A stretch of DNA of 64,000 nucleotides from DATGUN01 sp035301285 (GTDB lineage Bacteria; Bacillota; Bacilli; Bacillales; Amphibacillaceae): positions 62,001 to 126,000 of the forward strand of contig DATGUN010000038.1 of assembly GCA_035301285.1 (NCBI GenBank). Direction: 5' to 3'. Positions 25,392 to 33,951 of this stretch are shown here, piece by piece (position 1 is the first letter of the stretch; every line of letters begins with the position of its first letter). A program made the translations under genes and the position numbers. Under the pieces are notes generated by a model, which saw only the letters and a program-made list of their open reading frames with translations, ran no database searches and was not told the DNA's origin.

Positions 25392-25420
25392 TTTACATCG
25401 TGTAAATGATTTGAAATAAT
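25392..25420 (+). promoter_or_regulatory. proximal opuA promoter with overlapping operator palindrome
   Basis: The -35 TTTACA (25392-25397) and -10 AATAAT (25415-25420) are separated by 17 bases, each matching consensus at five of six positions. The -35 forms the left arm of a perfect palindrome TTTACAtcgTGTAAA (25392-25406), so a repressor bound there would block RNA polymerase. OpuAR is the obvious candidate; this is inference. Confidence 0.6.
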
Positions 25421-25476
25421 TGCATATGGCGTACCGCATTTGAAACATTTCAGGAAAGGAAATAAGAGGTGAAGTG

Positions 25477-26688
25477 ATGAGTCAAATAAAGGTAGACAAA
25501 TTAACGAAAATTTTTGGCAGACGTCCGAAAGAAGCTATCAGTCTCCTTGAAGAAAATAAAACAAAGAACGATATCCTTGAAGCAACAGGGATGACCGTTG
25601 GTGTAAACCAAGCCACTTTTGAAGTGTATAACGGTGAAGTCTTTGTAATCATGGGTCTATCCGGGAGTGGGAAATCAACACTCGTTCGTCTACTGAATCG
25701 CTTGATCGAGCCTACATCTGGTGATGTTTGGTTGGACGGAGATAATGTCGCTGATATGAATAAAGAACAACTCCGGGAGATCAGACGAAAGAAAATGAGT
25801 ATGGTTTTCCAAAATTTTGCGCTTCTTCCGCATAAGACGATTCTTAAAAACGCTGAATATGGATTGGAAATCCAGGGGATCGATAAAGAAGAGAGGACTA
25901 AAAAGGCGAAAGAATCATTGGAACTGGTTGGTCTTGGAGGATATTTCGATAAGTATCCAAGCGAACTTTCCGGTGGTATGCAACAACGTGTTGGCTTAGC
26001 GCGTGCACTTGCAAATGATCCTGATATCCTTTTAATGGATGAAGCCTTTAGTGCCTTGGACCCACTTATTCGTAAAGATATGCAGGATGAACTGATGGAA
26101 CTGCAACAACGAATGCATAAAACAATCGTATTTATAACACACGACCTTGATGAAGCACTTCGCATCGGTGATCGCATAGCATTGATGAAAGATGGAAGCA
26201 TTGTACAGATCGGCACAGCTGAAGAAATTTTGATGAATCCTGCCAACGATTATGTTGAACGGTTTGTTGAAGATGTTGATCTTGCTAAAGTCTTGACAGC
26301 AGAACACGTTATGAAACGAGCAGAAAATGTGACGGTAGACAGAGGCCCTCAGGTTGCATTGAAAATGATGAGGGATAATGGGATTTCTACAATATATGTT
26401 GTTGATAAATCTCAAAAACTGTTAGGTATTGTAACTGCAGATGATGCCTCTAAGGCCGCTAAAGAAAAACTGGGTCTGGAAGAAGTACTTACGAAAGATG
26501 TTCCTAAGATTGAACCGGAAACATTGGTTGCCGATATTTTTGAACCGATGGCAGGAGCAACTGCCCCTGTATCCGTTGTAGATTCATCAGGGAAACTGGT
26601 AGGCATCGTTGTGCGCGGGGCAGTCATTGCTGCGCTTGCGGGTGACGATGAAGTTATTAACGGAAATGGGGGTGTCGATAATGGATAA
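25477..26688 (+). CDS. opuAA: OpuAA, glycine betaine ABC importer ATPase
   Basis: A 403-residue ATPase of the osmoregulated OpuA importer. Walker A is GLSGSGKST at about 60-68, the signature LSGGMQQR and Walker B DILLMDEAFSALDP follow, and the switch His is in FITHDLDEA. The C-terminal 120 residues hold two CBS domains, the ionic-strength sensor in OpuA relatives. The long N-terminal segment before the ATPase core (DKLTKIFGRRPKEAISLL) is typical of ProV/OpuAA. ATG at 25477 is chosen over GTG at 25474 because AGAGGTG spaces correctly. It overlaps opuAB by 8 bases. Confidence 0.95.
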   Translation: MSQIKVDKLTKIFGRRPKEAISLLEENKTKNDILEATGMTVGVNQATFEVYNGEVFVIMGLSGSGKSTLVRLLNRLIEPTSGDVWLDGDNVADMNKEQLREIRRKKMSMVFQNFALLPHKTILKNAEYGLEIQGIDKEERTKKAKESLELVGLGGYFDKYPSELSGGMQQRVGLARALANDPDILLMDEAFSALDPLIRKDMQDELMELQQRMHKTIVFITHDLDEALRIGDRIALMKDGSIVQIGTAEEILMNPANDYVERFVEDVDLAKVLTAEHVMKRAENVTVDRGPQVALKMMRDNGISTIYVVDKSQKLLGIVTADDASKAAKEKLGLEEVLTKDVPKIEPETLVADIFEPMAGATAPVSVVDSSGKLVGIVVRGAVIAALAGDDEVINGNGGVDNG

Positions 26689-27520
26689 TCTGGACACTCT
26701 TTTTCCGAAGTTACCTTTGGATGAGTGGATTATTAAATTAGTGGACATCCTAAAGGATTCACTATCGGGATTTTTTGATGCCATAACGGATGGAATCAAG
26801 TTTTTGACAGATGAGTTTGTTGATCTGTTGTCATTACCGCCAGCCCTTATATTAATCGTCATTTTTGCACTGATAGCCTGGTGGGTAGGGAACTGGAAAA
26901 TCGGATTGTTCACACTTATCGGTTTTGGTTTGATCAATAATCTCGGATATTGGGAAGAAACGCTCTTTACCATCTCCCTGGTACTTATATCCGTGGTTAT
27001 CGCGATTATCATAGGTGTTCCAATTGGAATATGGATGTCACAGAAAAAAGCATTGCAAACAGTTGTTACACCAATTCTTGACTTTATGCAGACGATGCCA
27101 GCATTTGTTTATTTAATCCCTGCTGTTATGTTCTTCAGTACGGGAATGGCACCTGGGGTTGTGGCAACGGTCATATTCGCGATGCCACCGACCATTCGCT
27201 TGACAAACATTGGTATACGCCAAGTCGATGAGGAACTGATTGAAGCTTCTAATGCATTCGGCTCTACAACCTGGCAAAGACTCGTGAAAGTACAATTGCC
27301 GCTGGCTAAAACGAATATAATGGCTGGTGTAAACCAAACGATTATGTTATCCTTGTCCATGGTTGTTATTGCATCTATGGTTGGTGCAAAAGGTCTTGGT
27401 GCAGATGTTTATCGAGCAGTAACACAAGTTAAAATCGGTCTTGGCTTCGAAGCGGGACTCGGTCTTGTTATTTTGGCAATGGTACTTGACCGTGTGACAC
27501 AAGCAGCAAACAAAAAATAA
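26681..27520 (+). CDS. opuAB: OpuAB, glycine betaine ABC importer permease
   Basis: A 279-residue BPD-transport permease. An N-terminal amphipathic/hydrophobic region precedes about six further helices. The cytoplasmic EAA-like loop that docks on the ATPase is seen as EASNAFGSTTWQRLVKVQLPLA, and the last helices contain LSMVVIASMVGAKGLG. ATG at 26681 overlaps the end of opuAA with GGGGGTG just before it. It forms the membrane channel with OpuAA and OpuAC. Confidence 0.94.
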   Translation: MDNLDTLFPKLPLDEWIIKLVDILKDSLSGFFDAITDGIKFLTDEFVDLLSLPPALILIVIFALIAWWVGNWKIGLFTLIGFGLINNLGYWEETLFTISLVLISVVIAIIIGVPIGIWMSQKKALQTVVTPILDFMQTMPAFVYLIPAVMFFSTGMAPGVVATVIFAMPPTIRLTNIGIRQVDEELIEASNAFGSTTWQRLVKVQLPLAKTNIMAGVNQTIMLSLSMVVIASMVGAKGLGADVYRAVTQVKIGLGFEAGLGLVILAMVLDRVTQAANKK

Positions 27521-27582
27521 TTCATTTATTTTTTAGTATCCATAACAACTAATATTATTACCACAGGAGGAATGTATTCATA

Positions 27583-28539
27583 ATGTTTAAGAACCTAAAA
27601 CTTTTTGGTATTGCAATGTTATTTGCATTGTTGGCAGCTGCACTTGTAGCGTGCGGTGGCGATAATAATAATGACAACAATGGAAACGGTGATGATGAAG
27701 AAAAGACTGCCGAAGATTTCGGTGATGATGTGGATTGGACCATTACAGGTATCGACCCGGGTGCCGGAATCATGAATAACACAGAAACGGCAATTGACGA
27801 ATATGGCCTTGATGACTGGACATTGGAAGAATCGTCCGAGTCTGCAATGCTTGCCGAACTTCAAACTGCATACGACAATGAAGAACCTATCATCATTCCT
27901 GGATGGAAACCACATCAAATGTTTGAACAATTCGATCTGACAATGCTTGAGGATCCTAAAGAAATCTATGGTGGCGATGGTGATGAGATTTTAGCTATTG
28001 GTAATAAAGATTTTGCGGAAACTTCACCTGGAGCTGCCAAGGTTATCGAGCGCTTCGCAGAATCTTATGACACCGATGTTGAACAAGATTTGCTTGTAGA
28101 TATCAACGTTGAAGATGAAGATCCCGAAGATGTAGCAGATGACTTTCTGGAAGAAAACGATGATCTATTAGAAGAGTGGACAGAAGGTGTCGGTGATGAA
28201 TACGAACTAGGTGAAGAAGATGTCACCCTTACTTATATTGCTTGGGCTGGTGCACTTGCACGTACACCTCTTCTGGCAAAAGTACTTGAAGAAGCAGGTT
28301 ATACTGTCGATCAGTCGCAAATGGAAGCAGGACCTGCATGGCAGGCTGTAGCTGATGACCCATCATCCGTACTGACTGCTGCATGGCTTCCAGCAACACA
28401 CGCAGATTACTGGGATGAATATGAAGATGATGTAGAAGAACTTGGCACATTTGTCGATAAAGCACCACTTGCACTTACAGTTCCAGATTATGTCGTGGAA
28501 AAATACGGTATTGAATCAGTGGAAGACTTGAAAAAATAA
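27583..28539 (+). CDS. opuAC: OpuAC, glycine betaine-binding lipoprotein
   Basis: A 318-residue membrane-anchored substrate-binding protein. The lipoprotein signal ends at LVAC (C24). A short Asn/Asp/Gly linker precedes the binding domain (OpuAC/ProX fold). Tryptophans suited to an aromatic cage occur in GWKPHQMF, GPAWQAV and DYW. The protein is strikingly acidic (long runs such as DVNVEDEDPEDVADD-type stretches), unlike the B. subtilis homologue of about 293 residues, and fits function in high salt. ACAGGAGG precedes the ATG, and a terminator ends the operon. Confidence 0.94.
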   Translation: MFKNLKLFGIAMLFALLAAALVACGGDNNNDNNGNGDDEEKTAEDFGDDVDWTITGIDPGAGIMNNTETAIDEYGLDDWTLEESSESAMLAELQTAYDNEEPIIIPGWKPHQMFEQFDLTMLEDPKEIYGGDGDEILAIGNKDFAETSPGAAKVIERFAESYDTDVEQDLLVDINVEDEDPEDVADDFLEENDDLLEEWTEGVGDEYELGEEDVTLTYIAWAGALARTPLLAKVLEEAGYTVDQSQMEAGPAWQAVADDPSSVLTAAWLPATHADYWDEYEDDVEELGTFVDKAPLALTVPDYVVEKYGIESVEDLKK

Positions 28540-28549
28540 ATGACGTATA

Positions 28550-28585
28550 AAAACACCTTTCGTCTACATGGCGAAAGGTGTTTTG
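28550..28585 (+). terminator. rho-independent terminator of the opuA operon
   Basis: AAAACACCTTTCG at 28550-28562 pairs with CGAAAGGTGTTTT at 28572-28584; the loop is nine bases. Confidence 0.9.
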
Positions 28586-28602
28586 ACATTTCAAAGCTGA
28601 AC

Positions 28603-28643
28603 AAGGCGACATGTCTATCGAATGATGATTGACATGTCGCCTT
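28603..28643 (-). terminator. hairpin at the end of yhaH
   Basis: Perfect 13-bp stem: AAGGCGACATGTC at 28603-28615 with GACATGTCGCCTT at 28631-28643, just past the yhaH stop on the minus strand. The T-tail is weak. Confidence 0.7.
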
Positions 28644-28649
28644 GGTTCA

Positions 28650-29018
28650 CTAATTGTTATTTTGTTTACTTACTTTATTTTCTAGATCTTTAAGACTTGT
28701 TTCGATTTGCTCTAAGTATTGTTGGATGTTCTCTTGGTGAGGTTCCACTGCGCCTTTCCACTCTTTGATGGATTCTTTCATTTCTTTCGTTAATTGAGTT
28801 ATCATAGTGGCGCCTTCTTTAGATGTTTCTACAATTTGTTCTTTCAATCGCATGCTGTCATTTTTAATGTTCTGCAGCATTTCTTTCCATTCCAGACCTC
28901 GGTTTTGGACACGCAGTCTTAGGTCTTTACCTGATTTTGGCGTACTCAGCAATGTTGCTCCGGCACCAATGACGCCTCCGACAACAAGACCAAGTAATAT
29001 AGATTTTCCTTTAGCCAT
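28650..29018 (-). CDS. yhaH: YhaH, YtxH-domain membrane-associated protein
   Basis: A 122-residue protein with a single glycine-rich N-terminal helix (SILLGLVVGGVIGAGATLLSTPKSGKDLR), the hallmark of the YtxH family. A long amphipathic helical region follows. YtxH-like proteins are often general-stress induced; the molecular role is unknown. It lies between opuA and trpP in the order seen for yhaH in B. subtilis. AAAGGAG precedes the ATG. Confidence 0.82.
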   Translation of the reverse strand: MAKGKSILLGLVVGGVIGAGATLLSTPKSGKDLRLRVQNRGLEWKEMLQNIKNDSMRLKEQIVETSKEGATMITQLTKEMKESIKEWKGAVEPHQENIQQYLEQIETSLKDLENKVSKQNNN

Positions 29019-29153
29019 TTAAATGATGCTCCTTTCAGTATTGGCTTTATGCTCCAGGGTACCTTGGTATTTGTGTATGGTGTAAAATGAGCATTCATTT
29101 TTTGAAAAATCCTCTGACAAAACATGCCAGAGGATTCATATCATGTTTGTCTG

Positions 29154-29687
29154 TTAAGATGTCGCGATGGGTTGCGCCCGTTTCATGATCTGCTGGATAA
29201 CTGGATAGAGTATTACCATGACAATCGTGTTTACCGTAGCTGCTGGTAATACAACAACACCGAATAATGTTAGGAATCCACCATCAAGCTGTCCGCCTAC
29301 ACCAACAAGGTAAATAGCTGTCAGTATAAAAATAGAACCACTTATAAGTGTCCCGATAAATGCCAGAATTGGGGCGATGATAAATTTGTTGTTGATTGTT
29401 TGTTTCAACAATAGAAACAAACCTAGAAATAAAACCGCACTTAGTGGTTTGTCAATCATGTTGGCGATTTGCCCACCAGGAAAGGTTGTCGTTAATGCGG
29501 CAATAACCCCTGTTACAATCGCAACTAAAATCGCATATTTCATTTTTGGAAATAGCAGTATCCCCAGAAACATCATTGATAACATCATGTCAGGACGCAT
29601 TCCAAATAAAATCGGTGGTGCGATTGCGTGCAATACAGCACCAATTCCCACAAATAGCGATAAAATAACCAAAATCCTCGTATTCAT
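29154..29687 (-). CDS. trpP: TrpP, tryptophan transporter
   Basis: A 177-residue ECF-S-like membrane protein with five or six helices that imports tryptophan. The opening TRILVILSLFVGIGAVLHAI and the motif FGMRPDMMLSMMFLGI are typical of TrpP (YhaG). The ATG at 29685-29687 is chosen since GGAGAG precedes it; the open frame runs seven codons further. Its leader carries a string of NAG repeats characteristic of a TRAP-binding site that covers the ribosome-binding site, so translation should be shut off when tryptophan is plentiful. Confidence 0.9.
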   Translation of the reverse strand: MNTRILVILSLFVGIGAVLHAIAPPILFGMRPDMMLSMMFLGILLFPKMKYAILVAIVTGVIAALTTTFPGGQIANMIDKPLSAVLFLGLFLLLKQTINNKFIIAPILAFIGTLISGSIFILTAIYLVGVGGQLDGGFLTLFGVVVLPAATVNTIVMVILYPVIQQIMKRAQPIATS

Positions 29688-29693
29688 TTGTAA

Positions 29694-29721
29694 CTCTCCT
29701 CTTCTCAACTATGCTAAGCTT
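29694..29721 (-). promoter_or_regulatory. TRAP-binding site overlapping the trpP ribosome-binding site
   Basis: On the minus strand the leader reads TAG-CA-TAG-TT-GAG-AA-GAG-GA-GAG (29716 down to 29694): five (G/U)AG triplets each separated by exactly two bases. An AAG sits in register at 29719-29721, and another GAG lies inside codons 3-4. TRAP (MtrB) binds such triplet arrays when charged with tryptophan. The last triplets form the Shine-Dalgarno GGAGAG, so binding would block ribosomes, as established for trpP of B. subtilis. Confidence 0.8.
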
Positions 29722-29770
29722 CGATTTTTCCCAACTGTACACTCGCTGTCAGCTGCGGAAATGTATTTAT

Positions 29771-29779
29771 ATTATAACA
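29771..29779 (-). promoter_or_regulatory. extended -10 promoter of trpP
   Basis: TGtTATAAT on the minus strand (29771-29779) is a consensus extended -10; the -35 is poor. It gives a leader of roughly 75 bases that contains the whole TRAP site. Confidence 0.55.
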
Positions 29780-29862
29780 GATATCTCCAGAAATAAAAAG
29801 CAGTATCTGGATGCAAAACCTATGTTCTGCAGGCCCGGAAATTTACTGATGAATGTTTCAGT

Positions 29863-30303
29863 TTATCTTGTACAAGTCATGTTTCCTGCAACTTCCCAAG
29901 CCATATTTTCCAAATCTTCCATCGTATATTCATCATTATGCGTTTCCCATTTTGCTTTAAAACCGTCATTTTTATCTCCGTATCGTGGAATTAAATGTAT
30001 ATGTGTATGAAAAACTTCTTGTCCAGCCGCTTTTTCATTGTTGATCAACACATTTAACCCTGCAGATCGATATGCTTTTTTGATGCCATTTGCAATCGTG
30101 GGAACGACTGCAAATAAATTTCCCGCAATATCTGCTGGTGTGTCATACACATCTCTTGTATGTACTTTAGGAATAACTAATGTGTGGCCTTTTGTAACTT
30201 GACTGATGTCCAGAAAAGCAAAAACATGTTCATCCTCATAAACTTTTGCAGATGGAAGTTCACCGTTGATGATTTTACAAAAAATACAATCGTCATGACT
30301 CAT
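29863..30303 (-). CDS. hit: HIT family protein
   Basis: A 146-residue histidine-triad nucleotide hydrolase/binding protein. The triad HTHIHLIP places H99, H101 and H103, with H101 as probable nucleophile. CIFCK near the N-terminus (C6 and C9) is the partial zinc site of the group. The order trpP-hit-ecsA is that of B. subtilis, except that serC, found between trpP and hit there, is absent. AAAAGGAGTG precedes the ATG. It is divergent from ecsAB. Confidence 0.93.
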   Translation of the reverse strand: MSHDDCIFCKIINGELPSAKVYEDEHVFAFLDISQVTKGHTLVIPKVHTRDVYDTPADIAGNLFAVVPTIANGIKKAYRSAGLNVLINNEKAAGQEVFHTHIHLIPRYGDKNDGFKAKWETHNDEYTMEDLENMAWEVAGNMTCTR

Positions 30304-30504
30304 ATGATTTCACTCCTTTTGGATTATATATATATTGTATAAAGAAAAGGCATACAAAGTAAAGAAAAGGGAGTTTTGGAAGAGAGAGGGTCAAAGAGAG
30401 TCCTGACGGATGAAAGTGTCGAAAAATGAAGATTGATTTACATTGGCATGAAGACGAAACAATGATAAAATTTCATATAAGTGGCATATCAAGGAGGAGA
30501 TCCA

Positions 30505-31248
30505 TTGCAGCCGTTATTACAGATCAAAGATTTATTTGGTGGATATACACATAAAAATGTTTTACATAATATTTCGTTTGAGATTTTTCCGAAAGAAATT
30601 GTCGGTTTGATTGGCTTGAATGGGGCTGGGAAAAGTACGACGATTAAACATGTGATTGGCCTTATGCAACCAAAACAGGGAACGGTCAGTGTGATGGGAA
30701 AAACATTTTCAGAGGACCCGGATCACTACCGCAATAAGATGGCGTATATTCCGGAGATGCCCATCCTGTATGATGAATTGACACTTTATGAACATTTAAG
30801 ATTAACAGCTATGGCTTACGATATTTCAGAAGAGGATTTCAAGAAAAGGTTAGATCCTTTGTTAAAGGAATTCCGTATGGAAAAGAAGTTGAATTGGTTT
30901 CCTGTCCATTTTTCAAAAGGAATGCGGCAAAAAGTCATGATCATGTGCGCTTTTTTGATTGAACCGCCACTATATATCGTGGACGAGCCTTTTGTCGGAT
31001 TAGATCCGTTGGGTATCCAATCTTATTTAGAGCGGATGGACAACATGAAACAAAATGGGTCTGGTGTGTTGATGTCGACACATATATTAGCAACAGCGGA
31101 AAAATATTGTGATCGGTTTATTATCCTACATGAGGGAAAAGTTCGGGCCGTTGGAACATTGAAAGAGTTGCAACATGATTTTAACATGCCAGATGCTTCC
31201 TTGGATGATTTATATATTCAATTGACAAAGGAAGAAAGCCATGTTTGA
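30505..31248 (+). CDS. ecsA: EcsA, ABC transporter ATPase
   Basis: A 247-residue ATPase of the Ecs transporter. In B. subtilis its loss impairs secretion, competence and sporulation, in part through the regulated-proteolysis protease RasP. Walker A is GLNGAGKST at 37-45; the signature is the variant FSKGMRQK; Walker B is LYIVDEPFVGLD; and the switch His is in STHILATAE. The start is TTG at 30505, 6 bases after AGGAGGAG; the GTG at 30481 would place that sequence inside the gene. It overlaps ecsB by 8 bases. Confidence 0.93.
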   Translation: MQPLLQIKDLFGGYTHKNVLHNISFEIFPKEIVGLIGLNGAGKSTTIKHVIGLMQPKQGTVSVMGKTFSEDPDHYRNKMAYIPEMPILYDELTLYEHLRLTAMAYDISEEDFKKRLDPLLKEFRMEKKLNWFPVHFSKGMRQKVMIMCAFLIEPPLYIVDEPFVGLDPLGIQSYLERMDNMKQNGSGVLMSTHILATAEKYCDRFIILHEGKVRAVGTLKELQHDFNMPDASLDDLYIQLTKEESHV

Positions 31249-32452
31249 TGCACATGAATTTTTTAAAAAACGTTTTTCCGGGCATTTGAAGGAGCTTGGC
31301 AGATATACACGGTATATGTTCAACGGACATATTGCGTTCGCAATGTTTTTTTTCATTGCCGCTTTTGCGTACTATTATCAAAGCTGGTTGGAAACCATTC
31401 CCGATGACTTCCCGACCAGTATCATTATGGGGGTCGTGTTTGGCCTTTTATTAAGTTATAGCCCAGTAAGTACATTGTTGAAAGAACCGGATTTATTTTT
31501 TTTGATTGCGGCAGAAAAGAAAATGGGGCCTTATTTTCGTAATGCACTGATATACAGTTATGTCATTCAGCTTTATCTGGTCGTTTTACTTTTCGCAGGG
31601 TTCGGTCCTTTGTATTTTGCATCATTTCCAAGCCGGGATCCTAAGCTTTATTTGTTGCTGTTAGTGGTTGTACTCATATTCAAAGCTTGGAATTTATATG
31701 CCAATTGGTCGATTTTAAAAACGCGAGATCCTTTTTACAGAGGTTTGGATATTTTTGTACGTGCCATATTAAATGTGGGAGTCAGTTATTTTTTAATTGC
31801 GGGAAACACACTGTGGGCAGTCATTTGTACTATTTTATTCATGGCTGTATTCTGTTACGATGTCTACATATCGAAAAAAAAGCCAGGGATTGTGTGGGAT
31901 TTGCTCGTTGAAAAAGACATCCACCGGATGCATATGTTTTATCGGCTGGCAAATATGTTTACAGATGTGGGGCATTTAAAAAACCGTATTAAAAGACGCC
32001 GTTGGTTATCAGGTCTCATTAATCATATACCTTTCCGACAAGATAGTACATATCAGTATCTGTTTCGAATAACGTTCATTCGCAGCGGTGATTATTTATG
32101 GATGTACATCCGTTTGATAATCATCGGGGGATTGTTTATTTATTTTATTCCGACAGATTGGATGAAACTGATATTTGCCCTTTTATTCTTATACATGAGT
32201 TGTTTCCAGTTAATGTCGATTTACAAACATCATCGGACAACTATTTGGCTCGATCTCTATCCGGTAAAGAAACACTTGCTCAAAGAGGCTGTCACACGTG
32301 GTCTATATCAATTGATGACTTTACAGACGATCCTATTTACCATTCTATTTCTTATCATGGGAGACATGTTAGGTGCAGGGGTTATGTTTCTCGGTGGCGT
32401 TGTTTGGAATATATTATTTATTACGTTTTATGTGAAACGAAAAATGGCTTAG
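31241..32452 (+). CDS. ecsB: EcsB, ABC transporter permease
   Basis: Membrane partner of EcsA, 403 residues with about nine hydrophobic helices and a large basic cytoplasmic loop between them (YISKKKPGIVWDLLVEKDIHRMHMFYRLANMF region). The opening FDAHEFFKKRFSGHLKELGRY is typical for EcsB. The start overlaps the ecsA stop. EcsC, the third gene in B. subtilis, is not present here; the next gene is on the other strand. Confidence 0.92.
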   Translation: MFDAHEFFKKRFSGHLKELGRYTRYMFNGHIAFAMFFFIAAFAYYYQSWLETIPDDFPTSIIMGVVFGLLLSYSPVSTLLKEPDLFFLIAAEKKMGPYFRNALIYSYVIQLYLVVLLFAGFGPLYFASFPSRDPKLYLLLLVVVLIFKAWNLYANWSILKTRDPFYRGLDIFVRAILNVGVSYFLIAGNTLWAVICTILFMAVFCYDVYISKKKPGIVWDLLVEKDIHRMHMFYRLANMFTDVGHLKNRIKRRRWLSGLINHIPFRQDSTYQYLFRITFIRSGDYLWMYIRLIIIGGLFIYFIPTDWMKLIFALLFLYMSCFQLMSIYKHHRTTIWLDLYPVKKHLLKEAVTRGLYQLMTLQTILFTILFLIMGDMLGAGVMFLGGVVWNILFITFYVKRKMA

Positions 32453-32534
32453 AAGAGGGAAGACTTGTTTTTAGTTACAACTCATATGATTTTCAGTGTG
32501 TTTGATATGGATAACCGGACATTCTGTAAGGATA

Positions 32535-32563
32535 TCCCTAACCTTTTATGAAGGCTAGGGAAG
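32535..32563. terminator. terminator between convergent ecsB and yhaA
   Basis: TCCCTA-CCTT at 32535-32545 pairs with AAGG-TAGGGA at 32551-32561 around a small loop. The T-tract is poor on both strands. Confidence 0.6.
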
Positions 32564-32571
32564 TTCCTTGG

Positions 32572-33759
32572 TCATGATTCAACCGGATGGTCATGTTGGT
32601 ATGTTGCATAGGCTTGAATAAGGGTCTTCGCTGCTATGGGGAGTGCACGTTCATCGATATCGAATTTTGGGTGATGGTGTGGATAATGGTTACCCTCTTT
32701 TTCGGCCCCCGTAAAAAAGTATGCACCAGGACGTTCCAACATGTAATAGGCGAAATCTTCCCCGCCCATGACAGGCGCTACGTTGACCGATTTTTTGATT
32801 TCTTCGATTTCTGTGCAGGTGTCAAGGATGCGTTGTGCCTCTTTTCTATGATTGACGAGTGGAGGATAGCCTTTCAAGTAGTCCAATTTATATGTTGCGC
32901 CAAACGCGTCACAAACGCCTTGGATGATGTTATCCATTTCAGTCATAACGGTTTGTTGAACGGTCGTATTCAGATAACGGACCGTTCCTTTTAATGTCGC
33001 TGTATCGGCAATGACATTGAATGCATTACCTGCTTCAAATACGCCAATGGTCACTACTGCTGTTTGAAGTGGATCAAGTCTTCTGCTGACGATGTGCTGA
33101 AGTTGTGAAACGAGTTCAGACCCGATTGCAATGGCATCATTTGTTTCATGTGGATAGGCTCCGTGTCCTCCTTTCCCTTGGATTGTTATTTCAAATCGAT
33201 CGGTTCCTGCCATGAATGCATCTGTAGACGTTTCAAGCACTCCAAGTGGGGTTGTAGCCCATAGATGTGTTCCAAATACCGCTTCGACTCCATCCAGGCA
33301 ACCAGCCTCAATCATTGGTTTTGCCCCGCCTGGAGCGTATTCCTCTGCATGTTGATGGATAAATACGACGGTTCCCGGCAGTTGTTCCTGATATTCTTTA
33401 AGGACAGTGGCAACAGCAATCAGTGTGGCTGTATGACCATCATGACCACAAGCATGCATAACTCCCGGGTGTTTCGATTTGTACGGGACGTCATTTTCCT
33501 CCTGGATAGGCAACGCATCAAAATCTGCCCTCAATGCAATGGTTCTACCTGGTTTGTTGCCTGTCAATGTTGCAACGACACCGTTTCCGCCAACTCCGGT
33601 TTCATATGGAATGGAAAGGTCATCATAAACCTTTGCTATATATTGCGCTGTTTCTGTTTCCTGAAAAGACAACTCGGGATATTGGTGTAAATACCGACGT
33701 ACTCGAACCATTTCTGGATATAATTCATCTACTTTTGAAAATAAGTTTGTTAAATCCAT
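32572..33759 (-). CDS. yhaA: YhaA, M20D amidohydrolase
   Basis: A 395-residue metal-dependent amidohydrolase of subfamily M20D (aminoacylase/hippurate hydrolase-like). The metal site is formed by C104 and H106 in HACGHDGHTA, E139-E140 in QHAEE, H165 in GTHLW and a C-terminal His cluster in NHYPHHHPKF. It likely removes an acyl group from an N-acylated amino acid; YhaA-type enzymes act on N-acetyl amino acids, but the substrate here is not known. It converges with ecsB as in B. subtilis. AAGGGAG precedes the ATG. Confidence 0.9.
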   Translation of the reverse strand: MDLTNLFSKVDELYPEMVRVRRYLHQYPELSFQETETAQYIAKVYDDLSIPYETGVGGNGVVATLTGNKPGRTIALRADFDALPIQEENDVPYKSKHPGVMHACGHDGHTATLIAVATVLKEYQEQLPGTVVFIHQHAEEYAPGGAKPMIEAGCLDGVEAVFGTHLWATTPLGVLETSTDAFMAGTDRFEITIQGKGGHGAYPHETNDAIAIGSELVSQLQHIVSRRLDPLQTAVVTIGVFEAGNAFNVIADTATLKGTVRYLNTTVQQTVMTEMDNIIQGVCDAFGATYKLDYLKGYPPLVNHRKEAQRILDTCTEIEEIKKSVNVAPVMGGEDFAYYMLERPGAYFFTGAEKEGNHYPHHHPKFDIDERALPIAAKTLIQAYATYQHDHPVES

Positions 33760-33951
33760 GACAATTCTCCCTTCTTGTTTTTCAGTATATCATGAAAATA
33801 GATGTTTGCAGAAAATGATAAGTCATTTTTAAGTCAAGAATGTGATAAACTGATATTATAGCAATGGTCGCTGAATCAACGAATGTCATAAAATAGATTT
33901 TTATGTTCTAAGTCATTTAACTTAAAAAGTATAAAGCTGAGGTATGTGTTG

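Noticed and set aside
25482..26246. 254-codon open frame antisense to opuAA
   Set aside because: Lies fully inside a confident ATPase gene, has Ser/Arg-rich nonsense composition and no ribosome-binding site.
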